In this document: positions 52,430 through 63,219 of the stretch, piece by piece
Numbering within the stretch: position 1 is the stretch's first letter
Layout of the letters: the number at the start of each line of letters is the position of its first letter
DNA from: Undaria pinnatifida
Lineage: Eukaryota > Sar > Phaeophyceae > Laminariales > Alariaceae
Assembly (NCBI GenBank): GCA_012845835.1
Contig: JABAKD010000007.1
Coordinates: 11,205,511 to 11,269,510, forward strand
Direction: 5' to 3'
DNA length: 64,000 bases
Program-made: the position numbers and the translations under genes
The notes under the pieces: generated by a model
What the model saw: only the letters and a program-made list of their open reading frames with translations
The model's database searches: none
What the model was told of the DNA's origin: nothing

Positions 52430-54112
52430 GAGTCAATCGTCGCGGGGAAAACAGGCGTAGCCCGGCGCTAGGAAACACTCCCTGTTGTTGCGGAAGAGCT
52501 CGCGCTGTGCCGCCCCGATCCGCATTCGGCGGTAGAGGCGGTTGGTTTGGCGGTGCTGGTCCGGGGTTCCGGCCCAATAACGCAAGATGTGGGGACGGGA
52601 GAGGTGGAGGTCTATTTCCTGCTCCCAGGAAGGTTCGTAGAGTCCCGCCCAATGCGTCTTGTATAGCATCACGATGACGCCACCTCGCTCCCGTACCGAC
52701 TGATGACCGGTGATCTGCTCCACCTTCAGCCGTTGGAGGGGAGTCGAAACGTCGTCTTGGGTGACGTGGTACCCGCGGGAACGTTTTGGAAAAATTGTTG
52801 AGCACGTACTGCATCAGCCCCGCCGGTAGGTATTTGGGCATGTCCCCACTGTCGTGGGGGTTGGCGCAGGGTTTGCAGCGCTCGATGGTCACAAGCCGAC
52901 GAGCATCCGAACCAGGCAAATCGGAAGGGAGACCCAAATAGAGGTGATTGCTCCCGAACGGCGAACCGTCCGGGGTCTCGGTGGTGGAGCAGGGACCGAC
53001 TGCCAGAATCTTGTACGGGTCCGTCCAGTTAAGCGCGAGTTTGGCCTTGAGTACCTTGGCGTCGGTGTTCGCCTTCACACCCTGGCGGATGGTAGAGGCA
53101 GAATTATACACCCATGACCAACCACCCGTAGCGAAGTTAGGTGCTGGATGCAGCGCGCCGGCGAGGGCGGAGTTTATGCGTGTAACACGAGAAACCGTGA
53201 GGGCGTGGAGTGCGCGGACAATGTGGCTCGCGCGCTTTTGCCGGTCGGTGGCCAAGTCTCAATAGGCCAGGTGGTCACGGATCAGACTCTGGTGTCCCAC
53301 GACACCAGTGCGGTCGAAAACCGTCGGGGGGGGGCATGGGAGTCTGCCCATGTGGACCTCGTTGGGCGCCAGACCTGTTGCCGCGCTGACGGAATTGTTA
53401 TAAACGAATTCGACGTGGGGCAGATGCAAGTCCCAATCGTCTTGTCGCTCGTTGACGACCATAGCCAGCATTTGGGCCACAGTGTGATTTACCAGCTCAA
53501 CGCCCCCGTTACAGTTGGGATGATAGAAGCTTGTAGCAAGCTTGTGCACGTCCAACAGCTGATATACAGCTTGCAAAAGCTTGGAGCAGAACTGCAGTCC
53601 GTTGTCCGAGAGTATGCTGCGCGGGCACCCCCACAAGGGGATGTATTGGTTCACCAGGATATTGTCTGGACCCTCCGCGGTGAACTCAGCGGCAATGACG
53701 GGGAACATGTCAGCCGGCGACTGACGCGATCGGTGAACAGCAGGATGTAGGTGTTGCCTCGTGGTGTGACCGGAAGGGGGCCGAAGTAGTCCACACTGAC
53801 GGTGACACCTGGAGCTTCCGGTAGGGGCATTGTAATATTGGGCCAGCGGACAGTCAGCCGTGGGGTTTTCCGCGCTTGGCACTTCAAGCAGTGGCGAAGC
53901 CACCACCGGGTGCACACACTCATGCCAATCCGCCAATAAAACCACTCCAGCATGCGCAACGTGCGCGTGGTGCCCAGGTGACAAGAGGCGCGTCGTGCAT
54001 ATGCCTCAGCCCCAAGGCGCAAAAAAAAGTACTGGTCGACGGGTGATCTTGGGGCTTGTGCTGGAAGCTCGCGGAGACGTGCAGTGCAACATGCTGGCTG
54101 AGCGCGGAGCAA
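52430..54112 (-). pseudogene. integrase and chromodomain-like remnant of Ty3/gypsy pol
   Basis: In - strand order it shows the zinc-binding region, the catalytic core (the VDYFGPLPVT and SILSDNGLQF regions are family hallmarks) and the post-core segment. Last comes a chromodomain-like stretch (about 52,433-52,723), which is the mark of chromoviruses. The pieces lie in different frames. It is a fossil. Confidence 0.8.
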
Positions 54113-54493
54113 ACAAGTCTGAAGGGCGGGGCTTGGGCAGTTCCGCTGCGGAGTGGTCTATGGGACACAGCTGGCGGGGAACTGATGCGACCAAAAGCCG
54201 AGAAGAGGAGTGTGCTCCGAAGCGCAGTGTCGCCCGCACGTAGTTGGAAGGTGTCGTCCATGTCGTACGTGCCCGGTGACCAACAGGCGGGGCCCCTGCC
54301 ATCTCACTGCTGCTGTGGTCGCCGTTGGAGGAAGAAGGGCGCTCCCTCCATCGAGAAGCCATCCGTGAAGAAACAGGGGTTGTCTGCTCGATGGAAAGCA
54401 AAAGCAAAATCGCTACGAAACACAGCTGTCGGAGAGATTGGAGGAACGCTGCCACAATAGCAAGTCTATCCTGTCGATGACGCCATGTGAAAG

Positions 54494-54742
54494 GTTATTG
54501 GTGGGAACACAGAGTGCCCCCTGCAGGTCTGCCAATTGAGCAGGTCCTCGGAGAGTACTCACTTTCTTAGCCTTCGTAGTCGTAGCTTTACTCGACTCAA
54601 CCAGAGGCCCGGATGGCTTCTGAGATCGGAGGCAATGCCTCCGATCTATTTCCTGACTATCCCAAATATAAAACGCCACCCTTATCATACGAAACCCATC
54701 CAAATTATCTCAAATACGGATATTTACAGGCCTTTCGAGGCC
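54494..54742 (-). repeat. putative 5' LTR of the fossil
   Basis: It is the partner of the repeat at 50,984-51,233. The zinc-binding region of the integrase begins only about 400 bases away, so most of the normal interior is missing. Confidence 0.55.
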
Positions 54743-54797
54743 GTATCTTACCATATATATGTGTGTATAAAAGCAATTTTTTTTCTTGGCAGAAAAA

Positions 54798-55038
54798 GGC
54801 GCGTGCTACGATAGGGGTAGCAGTTTTCGTCTGAAATGGTTTCTGAATGACTTAAGACACTCCTTAATAACCCAAAATCGTCGGAAATACGCGGGGTTTT
54901 CATGATTCTCGTTGTGTACCTAGGCAATGAATGGTATTTTGCTTCCGGTAGCAGTTTTATTTTTCTTCAAATCAGTTTTGGGAGAGGTCTCAATTAACCC
55001 ACGTTGTTAACCCAAAACCGCGTAAACATAGTGGACTT
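54798..55038 (+). mobile_element. TIR element C, copy
   Basis: GGCGCGTGCTACGATAGGGG, GGTTTCTGAATGAC, CCCAAAATCGTCGGAAATAC and GGGAGAGGTCTCA follow the family order. The right TIR is missing or merged with the next copy's start. Confidence 0.65.
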
Positions 55039-55039
55039 G

Positions 55040-55130
55040 TAACGCGTGCTACGATAGAGGTGCACCACTTTTGTTCTGAGGTTCCTCAGTTTGGGAGCCC
55101 CATCATTTAGAAAATATTTCAGCCAAAAAG
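55040..55130 (+). mobile_element. TIR element C, left-end fragment
   Basis: TAACGCGTGCTACGATAGAG, CCACTTTTGTTCTGAGG and TCAGTTTGGGAGCCCC, like the short form at 50,813. Confidence 0.5.
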
Positions 55131-55212
55131 GGGTATACCTTATTACCTCCGTCGCAGCAACCGTCAATTATCAATTATACAGCGGGACTCAACCATAGCT
55201 AGCTGGCTGATT

Positions 55213-55470
55213 CTACCATAGCCCCCCCTCCCCCTAAACCAGCGATTTCCTTTTTAACGAACGTTTCCGTACATAGCTGCGCGACACGAGGAATGATTTG
55301 CTACGAATAAAAAGAGTCTCTTCATACTTTTTCTTGTTTGCAAAGGATTATCGAACGATGACGTCGGGGTGGCGAGGGACACCGTATTTTCGGGAGATAC
55401 GGTCAGGAAGAGCTGGTTTCAAAACTGTACTGGCGATTTCGTTAAAGAAACGTTGGGGGGGCTACCGTAA
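55213..55470 (-). mobile_element. TIR element E, copy
   Basis: The left CTACCATAGCCCCCCC and right GGGGGGGCTACCGTA ends are inverted. The reverse-strand core has CCGTATCTCCCGAAAATACG and CATCGTTCGATAATCC. Confidence 0.65.
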
Positions 55471-55564
55471 AACGACTCGGCTACGGTAGGGGGGATGTTG
55501 TGATGATGTAATGATGACGTTAGGATATACCCACTTTTTAATTACTGGCGAGGTTTGAGAAACT

Positions 55565-55813
55565 GGCACGTTCTACGATAGAGGTATTAACAGCACTTTC
55601 TTTATGATTGTTTTCTGAATGACGGGGCTCCTTAACCCCAAAATCGTCGGGAAAAGGCCCTTTTTTTTGGCATGATTATCGTTGTGTACCTAGGTCATGG
55701 GAATTTTCATCAGGCAGCAGTTGTATTTTTCTGCAAATCATTTTCTGGAACAGGTCTTAAGCTACCAAATTGAGGAGACCCCAGAGCACCTTTAATTTAT
55801 CGTAGCACGCGTC
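55565..55813 (+). mobile_element. TIR element C, complete copy
   Basis: GGCACGTTCTACGATAGAGG to TTATCGTAGCACGCGTC. The core has GAATGACGGGGCTCCTTAAC and GGTCATGGGAATTTTCATC. 249 bases. Confidence 0.75.
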
Positions 55814-56120
55814 AACTCGCCCGAGCGGCTCTGCACCCCAATCAATGACGAAAAAAAAAATTACTACGATGGGCTATTTGTTTGGCGCGGTGTAGCTTAA
55901 CCATCTCATGGCAGTGTTCATATGGCAAACAACAAAGAACAGAACGACCGACAGGCATAAGATCGCACAGCAGAATAAAGGGGGTCACTCCAGCATGGGA
56001 TCGCACAGCAGAATAAAGGGGGGTCACTCCAGAATAAGATCGCACAGGAGGTTGACTCGCGCGAATGAACGCCGAGCCACTGCAGAAATAGGCCCTAAAA
56101 ATGACCCAGCCACGGTCGCG
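55814..56120 (+). mobile_element. TIR element B, copy with internal tandem repeat
   Basis: ACTCGCCCGAGCGGCTCTGC, TTTGTTTGGCGCGGTGTAGC and, near the end, GACTCGCGCGAATGA and GAGCCACTGCAG follow the B order. A unit of about 41 bases (AAGATCGCACAGCAGAATAA) is repeated two to three times at 55,968-56,050. The ends are decayed. Confidence 0.55.
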
Positions 56121-56154
56121 TGCAACCCACAAGCCCTTTCTGGCTAAAATAATT

Positions 56155-56350
56155 TCTAAAGGAGGGGGCTCCTTAACCCCAAATCGTCGAAAATTGCCAT
56201 TTTTTTTGCGTGATTTTCGGTTGTGTACCCAGGCCATGGGAAGTTTCATCTGGTATCTCTAAATCAGTTTCTGGGCTGTCTTGAGCTCCCAAAAAATCGT
56301 GGAACCTCGCGCAGAAAAAAAATGGTGCGCCTCTATCGTACCACGTGTCG
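56155..56350 (+). mobile_element. TIR element C, left end missing
   Basis: GGGGGCTCCTTAACCCCAAA to GTGCGCCTCTATCGTACCAC. It is the first of four C copies in a row. Confidence 0.7.
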
Positions 56351-56537
56351 ACAGAGGTAGCCTTTTTTTGGCTGACACTTTTTCTGAACTTCCAGAGGGG
56401 CACCTTAACCCATAAATCGTCGGAATTCCATTTTTTTTCCGGTATATACGTCGTTGAGTATCCGGGACATACATGGAGATTTTTTCATCGCGCACCACTG
56501 TTTCTTTTCGCCTGAAAATCATTATTGGGATGCGGTA
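56346..56537 (+). mobile_element. TIR element C, tandem copy
   Basis: GTGTCGACAGAGGTAGCC through CTTAACCCATAAATCGTCGG to ATCATTATTGGGATGCGGTA. It joins directly to the next copy. Confidence 0.7.
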
Positions 56538-56743
56538 TGACGCATGCTACGATACAGGTGCTGTACCTTTTTTTGGCTAAAACGCTTTCTGAACTGACGG
56601 TGCTCATTAACCCAAAATCGTCGGAATATCATTGTTTTTTTTCGTCATATACGCCGTTATATACCTGGGCCATGGATTTTTTTTCATCGAGCAGCGCTTT
56701 TACACTTCCTAGTCAAAAATCATGTTTTTGGGGTGCGGTATGC
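56538..56743 (+). mobile_element. TIR element C, tandem copy
   Basis: TGACGCATGCTACGATACAG through TCATTAACCCAAAATCGTCG to TCATGTTTTTGGGGTGCGGT. Its end resembles that of the previous copy, so the run is a true tandem array with a period of about 200. Confidence 0.75.
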
Positions 56744-56995
56744 CGCCTGCTATGACAGAGGTAGTGTACCTCTTTTTGGCTAAAACGCCTTCTGAAATGA
56801 CGGTGCTCCTCAAACCGAAATCGTCGATGGTGGGTGAATTTCGATATTTTTCCGTATTCATTGTTGTGTTTTACCTAGGCTTCACGGGGTTTTGTCTGGA
56901 CACCTTGTTGCACTTTTGGTTTCTCTCAAATTCTGTTCCAGGGTAGGGAATAGAGCTCCTGAAGTTAGCGGACACTCGAAACAAAAATGGGGGGA
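56744..56995 (+). mobile_element. TIR element C, last tandem copy
   Basis: GCCGCCTGCTATGACAGAGG through CCGAAATCGTCGATGG to a right end near GGGGACCTCTACACCG. Confidence 0.65.
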
Positions 56996-57345
56996 CCTCT
57001 ACACCGTAGCTTTGGTCGTCATGGAGCCCCTTGAGAAGAAAGCTACGGTAAAGAGGGGGGGTCACATTTGGGGTCGTATGTTGCAGTATCTCAGGTCGAC
57101 TCGCGCGAGGTTCCCCCCTGATTCCATTCGCGGTCTTCAAGTTCAGTGCTACTTCGTTTTTGCGACGTGAATGAATCCGCCATGGAAGGGTTAGCTACGG
57201 GGGGTGCCAATTATCAACCGCCTATAAAGTGCTTTCGCTAATAGTAAGGTGCAAAGTATCTCGCGTGCGAGCGGCTCAAATCAAGGAGCTCGAAAAAGGG
57301 GGTATATCATAACGGCTTCATGACAACATCCCCCCTAGTACCGTA
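56996..57345 (+). mobile_element. TIR element L, copy
   Basis: It opens CTACACCGTAGCTTTGG and AAAGCTACGGTAAAGAGGGG. Then GTCGACTCGCGCGAGG, TTTTGCGACGTGAATG, CTCGCGTGCGAGCGGC and CCCCCCTAGTACCGTACCC follow the L order, ending in a B-type inverted terminus. Confidence 0.6.
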
Positions 57346-57441
57346 CCCTTGTTTGATCTTCACTAAGTTAGTTGCACCTCCGAAAAAAAAAAAAAAATGG
57401 ACCTCTACCGTAGATTGCGTCTCCAGTCGTATCATGATGTG

Positions 57442-57692
57442 TTACGGAGATCCATTCCCGTTAACAGTGACAGGATGAAATCACACACAAAAAGGAAAGC
57501 ATCTCGCCACCCTTCAGGCGAGCTCTCCTACGCTACGGCTGGTTTTCGATTGAGGCTCTGTATAACCTTAAGGGCAAGACCGGGCAACAACAAATAAACG
57601 TGCGTCAAACGCTATCATACAAACGCGGGGTGATTTTTCGTCCCCTTTTTTGTTTGATAATTCATCCCGCTAAAGCAATGGATCTCCGTAAT
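57442..57692 (+). mobile_element. TIR element F, complete copy
   Basis: The left end TTACGGAGATCCATTCC and right end GCAATGGATCTCCGTAA are inverted. It is 251 bases, with GATGAAATCACACAC and GAAAGCATCTCGCCACCC inside. A TA-rich or TTA-like target is possible. It is non-autonomous. Confidence 0.8.
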
Positions 57693-58344
57693 TAAGGTTG
57701 ATCTGAATCGGTTCTATTCAAGGCGTGATACCAAGGGTGCAGGGGGATATCACAAAAGCGGACGGAGAGGCAATAACACGAACAAACCGCCCAACACGCG
57801 CAGACCCATAAAAGGATGGCGATCGGCACGCACTCCGCGCTGTAAAGCGGCCTTCCAGGTTCCAAAAAAAAAAAAAAAACTTCGCGCTGAGCCTTGCCTC
57901 ATTGAAGAGACCCTTCAGCCAAAGAAAAGCCAAAATGACCTCGCGCTTCGCGCTCGGCCTTATATCATTACAACTCCCGGTACCACGGCGTTAGCCCTGT
58001 ACAAAGCCCTTGCTGGCGGATAACCCCCCGCCCCCCCCGGTCACAATTCGGCAGCCACAATTCGGCAGCTACACGATATGCTCGGGATAGTTGTGAACCC
58101 TTATAATACTGAAACATATATTACACTAATTCCACACGGTGCGTCCTCAAAAAGACAGGTGCAGGTATATATGGGCTAGTTATACCGTAATGGATCGGTT
58201 TCATGTCAACAACTGCACAGATTACACGCTTTTGCCACCACGCCAAGCCTCTCGCGGCACCGCTCCAAATCAGACACGCGAATGGTACGCTGAGCAAAAT
58301 CCTAAGGATCTGCCCAAAACACCGGGGGGAGGCGGGGGGGGGGA
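57693..58344. other. unrecognised sequence
   Basis: No feature is recognised. Confidence 0.35.
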
Positions 58345-58440
58345 GGGTACTCATGGCCGTAGTCGGAAGACCAGGAACCTGCGCATCCCTGCAATGTCAG
58401 GACGGAGCATGCCGGGTTGTCACCGACCAGGCCATCTATC
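58345..58440 (+). repeat. Repeat N, copy 2
   Basis: CATGGCCGTAGTCGGAAGAC, CCTGCGCATCCCTGCAATG and GACGGAGCATGCCGGG align with 1,795-1,890. Confidence 0.5.
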
Positions 58441-59434
58441 AGTTCGACGCAGCGCAGGGCCAGAGAACGTCGAAAATACGTCGAAAATCGAAGAACCACC
58501 ACAATCATCACAACTGGTAACATCATCAGCTTCACCGACACCACCTAAACAGCCAACGCCGCCACGAACACCACGACCACTAACACCACCAACAAGACGA
58601 TCAACACCACCACCACGATGACCACCGCCAACACAACCACTACCAACACCACTACCACCACAACATCCACCACAACCACCAACAACAAAAACACACGCTC
58701 ATACTATCACCCTTTATAGTTCCCACGAGTGTCGACACTGGAGACATTGGACGATGACTCGAACCTGCCAGAACAACAGAAACGTGAAAATAAAAAAAAA
58801 CGAAGCCCGTCACGAAAAATAGAAAGGGAAAAAAACACGGAAACAAGGCGAGGGAAGGAAGGAACAAGCGGGCAACAATCAGACAGGTTACCAGCAGGGT
58901 ACCACAAAGAGTACAACTAACCAGCAACGCTTACCACACATTCGACAAAAGCACACTGACAAGCCAGCCGCTAAAATGTTTCGAGATGTTTCTTTGGTCA
59001 ACGTACGCACACGCACGAACATGCCCGCTTGGATCCCGATCTCGCCCCCACCCGATCCCACCGGGACCTAGGCCCTCCGAAAAGACTGCTAGAACATCGA
59101 ATAAGCGGTGTACTACCGTCCAGGTTATTAGCATCCATAAGCCGCGGTGTGTTTACGCAAAATATCTAAAAATGCAAGGGTACCGACAAAGAAATACGTT
59201 GTATGTGCCCAAAAAGTGTCTGCCGACGGCACGCCTCAACCGAGCAATTACTCTGCATCTTTGCCTTCTCCATTGGCTGTACACTCTGCCATCCCACGGC
59301 AGCGACTGCACAGGTGTGGCCGTATCATTGGCATTTTACCTTGCATCTGGTGACATGGCACTTCCCCACTTTTGTGTTGTGGACTACGAGGAGGAGTCCT
59401 CGGAGCTGATACCGCCGGGCCCGCCGTCGCGAGT
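58441..59434. other. unrecognised; CCA-rich tract
   Basis: 58,495-58,690 is an imperfect CCA/CAA-rich tract that reads as Thr/Pro-rich in one frame, without a gene context. The remainder is unassigned. Confidence 0.4.
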
Positions 59435-59670
59435 CGGTACAGGGCGCAGCGTTGAGCTCCTAACGTGAGGAACTCAATGTCTCACCCGAAACATGACTTC
59501 GAAGGCGTTCGTTCGCGCAACCCGACCAGTACTTCTACGCGCTAGTCCTCAAACAAATACGTATACTCCTAAATTTATCATATTAACCGAGATAGATAAC
59601 TCCACCCTTGAGGAGCTCAATCGGCCAGAAACGCTTGGCCCCAAAAAGCGCAAACCCCTACCGTGGGACG
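59435..59670 (-). mobile_element. TIR element J, copy
   Basis: AGCTCCTAACGTGAGGAAC, TCTCACCCGAAACATGACTT and CGCGCAACCCGACCAG, then the end CCCTACCGTGGGACG. The opposite terminal motif is absent. Confidence 0.6.
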
Positions 59671-60189
59671 ACTCTACAAAACTTCCAAGCACAACGATAG
59701 TTTATAAAACTGTTCCAAATACATCAGCTGCGAGTTCGATAAATTCAGGGTCGATACGGCATGGCTAATTGCTTACTCTGTCCACGACGGCAGGTAACGA
59801 TATTCTACACGACATCTGGCTTATTTCTCACCCTGTCCACGACGGCTTTTCTTCTCCACGTGCGGTACTGCGTTCGCTCGTGGGCGCATTCTGGACACGT
59901 GAAACGCTCCGTCACAGTGTGGAACGGGCTGTCGCGGCTCGACGTCACCTGTCAAAATATATGAAAAATTACATACGTATGGTATACATGTCATTTTACA
60001 TTTTTGCCTCTGTTTTCGGACATTTCGTGCTCGCGCCTTCATCCGAAACGTCAGAGGGGGTGGGCACAATTCGGACCTTGGGGTCACGTTGCTCGAGGTT
60101 TGGGCGGGATCCGTGCAGTGTGTCGCGGAGGTCCATTTCAACTTTTTCGGCCTTGGGCAAGGATAAGGCAAATCCCCCGGTTTCAGCAT
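59671..60189. other. unrecognised sequence
   Basis: It contains a short doubled CTGTCCACGACGGC segment (59,778 and 59,834). No gene is called. Confidence 0.35.
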
Positions 60190-61195
60190 CCCCTATCCCC
60201 GTGTGCTTACATAAGTGTGGAGAGGCAATTTTTTCCGCGCGCATTTTTTTTCTTCTTTTTTTCGTGAAGATCGTTGATGACGGACAGCAGACAACATGCG
60301 GAGAGCACAACGCTACAACCCTGCCGCACAACAGCAGCAGTGGGCAACACCATGTACGTGTGCATGGCGTGTCCTCGATATGCTGCGGCGGGCTGTTTGT
60401 GTTGGAGCCTGTCTTTTGTCACCCCACCATACCACATATATATGCTGTGCTGTCGCTGCGTGCGCATGTCCATCGATCGCGCCACGATTTCCGCAACATC
60501 CCCGGGGCTGGGGTTTCTGCATCCCTTATCCCCGTGTGCGTACGCAAGATTCGGAGAGGCAGTTTCCGCGCGTAAAATTTTAGTGTTTTTTTGCGAAGAT
60601 CGCAGATGACAGACAACAAACAACATGCGGAGAGCACAACGCTACAGCCCTGCCGCGCAGCAGTAGCAGTAGCAGTAGGCAACGCCATTTATGTGCGCAT
60701 GGTGTGTGCTCGCTATGCTACGGCGAGTTGTTTGTGTCGGGGCCTGTCATTTGTCACCTCACCATACCATATGTTTCTGCTGTGCTGCCGCTGTGTGCGC
60801 ATGTCCATCGATCGCCCCACTTTGGGCGGAAATATAGGGAACTTTGTAATAGTAATTTAGATACCAACCCATCCTTACATTACGCCCACAGTGCCAGTGT
60901 CAGTGTTCTTGTGTACATACCAGGGGTAACATTTCGTGTCGGACATTGTTGCCCACACCACAGATCACAGGCACCAGACAAAATGCGGACAGGACGACGC
61001 TACGTTACAACCCCGCCGCACAGCAGCAGTAGGATACATCATGTACGCGCGCGTGGCGTGTCCTCACTATGCTGCGGCGAGTTGCTCTTGTCGGAGCCTG
61101 TCATCTGTCTCGCTACCATACCGCAAATTTCTGCTGTGCTTCCGCCACGTGGGCGTGTTCATTGGTCGCGTAACTTTCGAGTACCCGAAAAGTGC
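60190..61195 (+). repeat. about 330-bp tandem array, three units
   Basis: AACATGCGGAGAGCACAACG at 60,293 and 60,622, and the diverged AAATGCGGACAGGACGACGC near 60,981, mark units of 329 and about 359 bases. All three share the downstream CATGGYGTGT, CTATGCTGCGGCGAGTTG, GAGCCTGTC and CATGTCCATCGATCGC segments. One frame stays open through matching parts of all three units and would give a Cys/Met-rich peptide of about 75 residues per unit. No known family matches. Confidence 0.8.
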
Positions 61196-61407
61196 AAAAA
61201 ATATTGCTTTCGAGTACACCCAAGAAGTACTGCGGTTAAGCGCGAAATCGCTATTTTTTCCGAGCATGTTTGTTGTATGTACAAACAAATGAAGGGTCAT
61301 CGCGTCCGGTAGTGATGATAATCATGTGTCCTTGCGCCACTCCCCTACGCACTTCCCGGAGAGGAACCTCATATGTATACAGTAAAAAAGAAAAAATTCA
61401 CGTCAGA

Positions 61408-61500
61408 ACACACTTCAGCTGTGAGATCGACCAAAAAAGGATTTTGATCACAAATCATCTTCGCAAACTGCGTATGTGTAGTACCATGATAACAAACCCA
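61408..61500 (-). mobile_element. Family A, terminal fragment
   Basis: ACACACTTCAGCTGTGAGAT, CAAATCATCTTCGCAAACTG and CGTATGTGTAGTACC are a diverged family A end, the most distal copy from the main cluster. Confidence 0.5.
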
Positions 61501-61749
61501 CAAAACAAAGTATCGAGTCGGAACGGCGCTGAGCAACCACAAAAACGGAAGGAAAGAGCGCTTTTCTAACCAGAATCGCACCCCTCCCCCCCCCCCCCCC
61601 CCACCCCCATCGGCCCCAACAGGTGGGTCAAACAACAGAGAGTCAACAGATTGGTTACCAGGAAATGCGGCACACGTCCGACATGGGACACACCAGATCC
61701 CTCCTTACGGAGGGCATTTTCACGCGCCATGCATGACCCGACCCGAGTC

Positions 61750-61985
61750 ATCCCACTGTGGTAGAGGTTGCAGTTGTCGGATTAATTAACAATGTGCCCG
61801 TGCGACTGAGCTATTCAGGCGTGGAACCATCGGTTAGTACGATAATTCTACGAGTACCTTAGTTTTAGTGTAGGAACATCGCATAGAAAACGATGGTCGG
61901 GTTAAGCGAACGGATGACTTCGAAGTCATGTTTCGGGTGAGATATCCAGCTCCAAATACTAGGAGCTCAGGAACTTCTGCTGCAC
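61750..61985 (+). mobile_element. TIR element J, copy
   Basis: TCCCACTGTGG opens it. TTGCAGTTGTCGGATTAATT, CGGTTAGTACGAT, GGTCGGGTTAAGCGAACGG and GACTTCGAAGTCATG align with 15,855-16,122. The right end is lost at the GGGTC element. Confidence 0.6.
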
Positions 61986-62173
61986 CGGTAGCGTGCGATG
62001 ATGACCCGACCCGCCGCCCGTGCCAGGAGGTTCTCAAAAACCTCGCGGGTCTAGTGGGTCTGGTCACGAGGTGTGTGAAATCTCACGGGTCGGGTCGGGT
62101 CGGGTCGGAAGGTGTTCAAATCTCGCGGGTCGGGACGGGTCAACCTGATCCGACCTGACCCGTGAGAAGCCCT
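61986..62173. mobile_element. GGGTC-rich element end (hAT-like terminus)
   Basis: GGGTC is repeated in tandem at 62,088-62,107 with many GACCCG motifs around it. It ends GACCCGTGAGAAGCCCTG, whose inverse begins CAGGGCTTCTCACGGGTC. CAGGG-type ends occur in hAT transposons. The matching left end is not seen. Confidence 0.4.
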
Positions 62174-62244
62174 GTAGCCAAATGCGCACCATCTGGATCA
62201 TCTTTACCGGGTGGCGAATGTACTACATGGCTCTCGTGTACCTG

Positions 62245-62478
62245 GTACCCGTTTCACACAAACTTCAGGTGTGACTTAGGCTGAGTGTGACTTAGGCTGA
62301 GAGTTTTCTGCATGCTTTCAACTTTTTGAGCCTGGAACCTGTTTAAAACAAACTCAAGGTGTAACTTAGTCCAAGATTATTCTGCATGCTTTCAACTATT
62401 GAGCCTGGAACCTGTGTAAAACAATTAAGGTGTGACTTAGGCGGAAAGTTTTCTGCGCGGTTTTCAACTTTTGAGGGT
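62245..62478 (+). repeat. about 72-bp tandem repeat, three units
   Basis: TTCTGCATGCTTTCAACT at 62,308 and 62,381 and TTCTGCGCGGTTTTCAACTT at 62,449 are separated by GAGCCTGGAACCTGT and AAGGTGTGACTTAGGC. Confidence 0.8.
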
Positions 62479-62988
62479 GAGTTTCTTGCGAGTTATCTCT
62501 TGCTTTGATAGAGCCGGTGCTGTAGGCGATGGGGATTATCAGCCATCCTGTCGAAGCTGGCCAAAAGTCGTCAAAACGGCCGAGCTATCTCGAGCGCTAC
62601 AATATGCTCACCTCTCTGATGCGCTTGCGGGCCAGTTTTTCCCTCTCTTGTCTCACGGAGAGCGGCGCGAGCTCGTCAGAGCTCATCCGGACCTGTCCCG
62701 GCACGAAACACGCAAAAGCCCAGGTCGACCGCTGTGACATAGACTTCACCATTCACTCGTGTGGGCGAGTTGGCGGTTACTTTGCGTCGTTTACTTGGTA
62801 GGTGTGGCTAATTATTTGTCCTTTGGCTGTGAACTGATTTTTTTGTTTATTATGTCCTTCGTTCTTGCCCGGTGCATAGAACCACTCACGCCCGTGACCC
62901 CCTTTTTCAATCGTCCACTCCCGGGATGTCAAGTCGTTCACACGCTAACCTTGAGTAGTTGATGATCGCATGACGACCAAAGCTATAA
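62479..62988. other. unrecognised sequence
   Basis: CTCATCCGGACCTGTCCCGG near 62,684 is the inverse of 63,637-63,656. Short frames only. Confidence 0.35.
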
Positions 62989-63215
62989 TTACGGAGATCC
63001 ACTGCCAGCAGAATGAATTATCCAAAAAAAAGGGGGGGCAACAAAGCCCCCGCCTTCGTTTAAAAGCGTTTGACTCAAGTTTATTTTGTTGGCCGGTTTT
63101 ACCAGGCATACAGAGCCTCAATCGAACACAGTCGTAGCGTAGGAGAGCTCGCCTGAAAGATGGCGAGATGCTTTCCTTTGTGTGATTTCATCTTGTCAAC
63201 AATGGACCTCCGTAA
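62989..63215 (-). mobile_element. TIR element F, complete copy
   Basis: The left end TTACGGAGATCCACTGCC and right end CAATGGACCTCCGTAA are inverted. The interior is the reverse of 57,442-57,692. 227 bases. Confidence 0.8.
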
Positions 63216-63219
63216 ATAA

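Larger units (their letters stand above)
50984..54742 (-). mobile_element. Ty3/gypsy chromovirus fossil with terminal direct repeats (broken)
   Basis: This is a virus-like LTR retroelement remnant of about 3.8 kb, read on the - strand. It is bounded by direct repeats of about 250 bases that differ at very roughly 12-15% of positions by eye. If they are LTRs, the insertion is old. The interior keeps an integrase region and a chromodomain-like end. I see no gag, protease, reverse transcriptase or RNase H. The reading frame is broken in several places. The element is plainly dead and probably lost its 5' interior by deletion. Confidence 0.6.

Noticed and set aside
58139-58621. 160-codon Pro/Thr-rich frame
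   Set aside because: It crosses repeat N and a CCA-rich tract. The composition follows the tract, and no splice or domain signal is seen.
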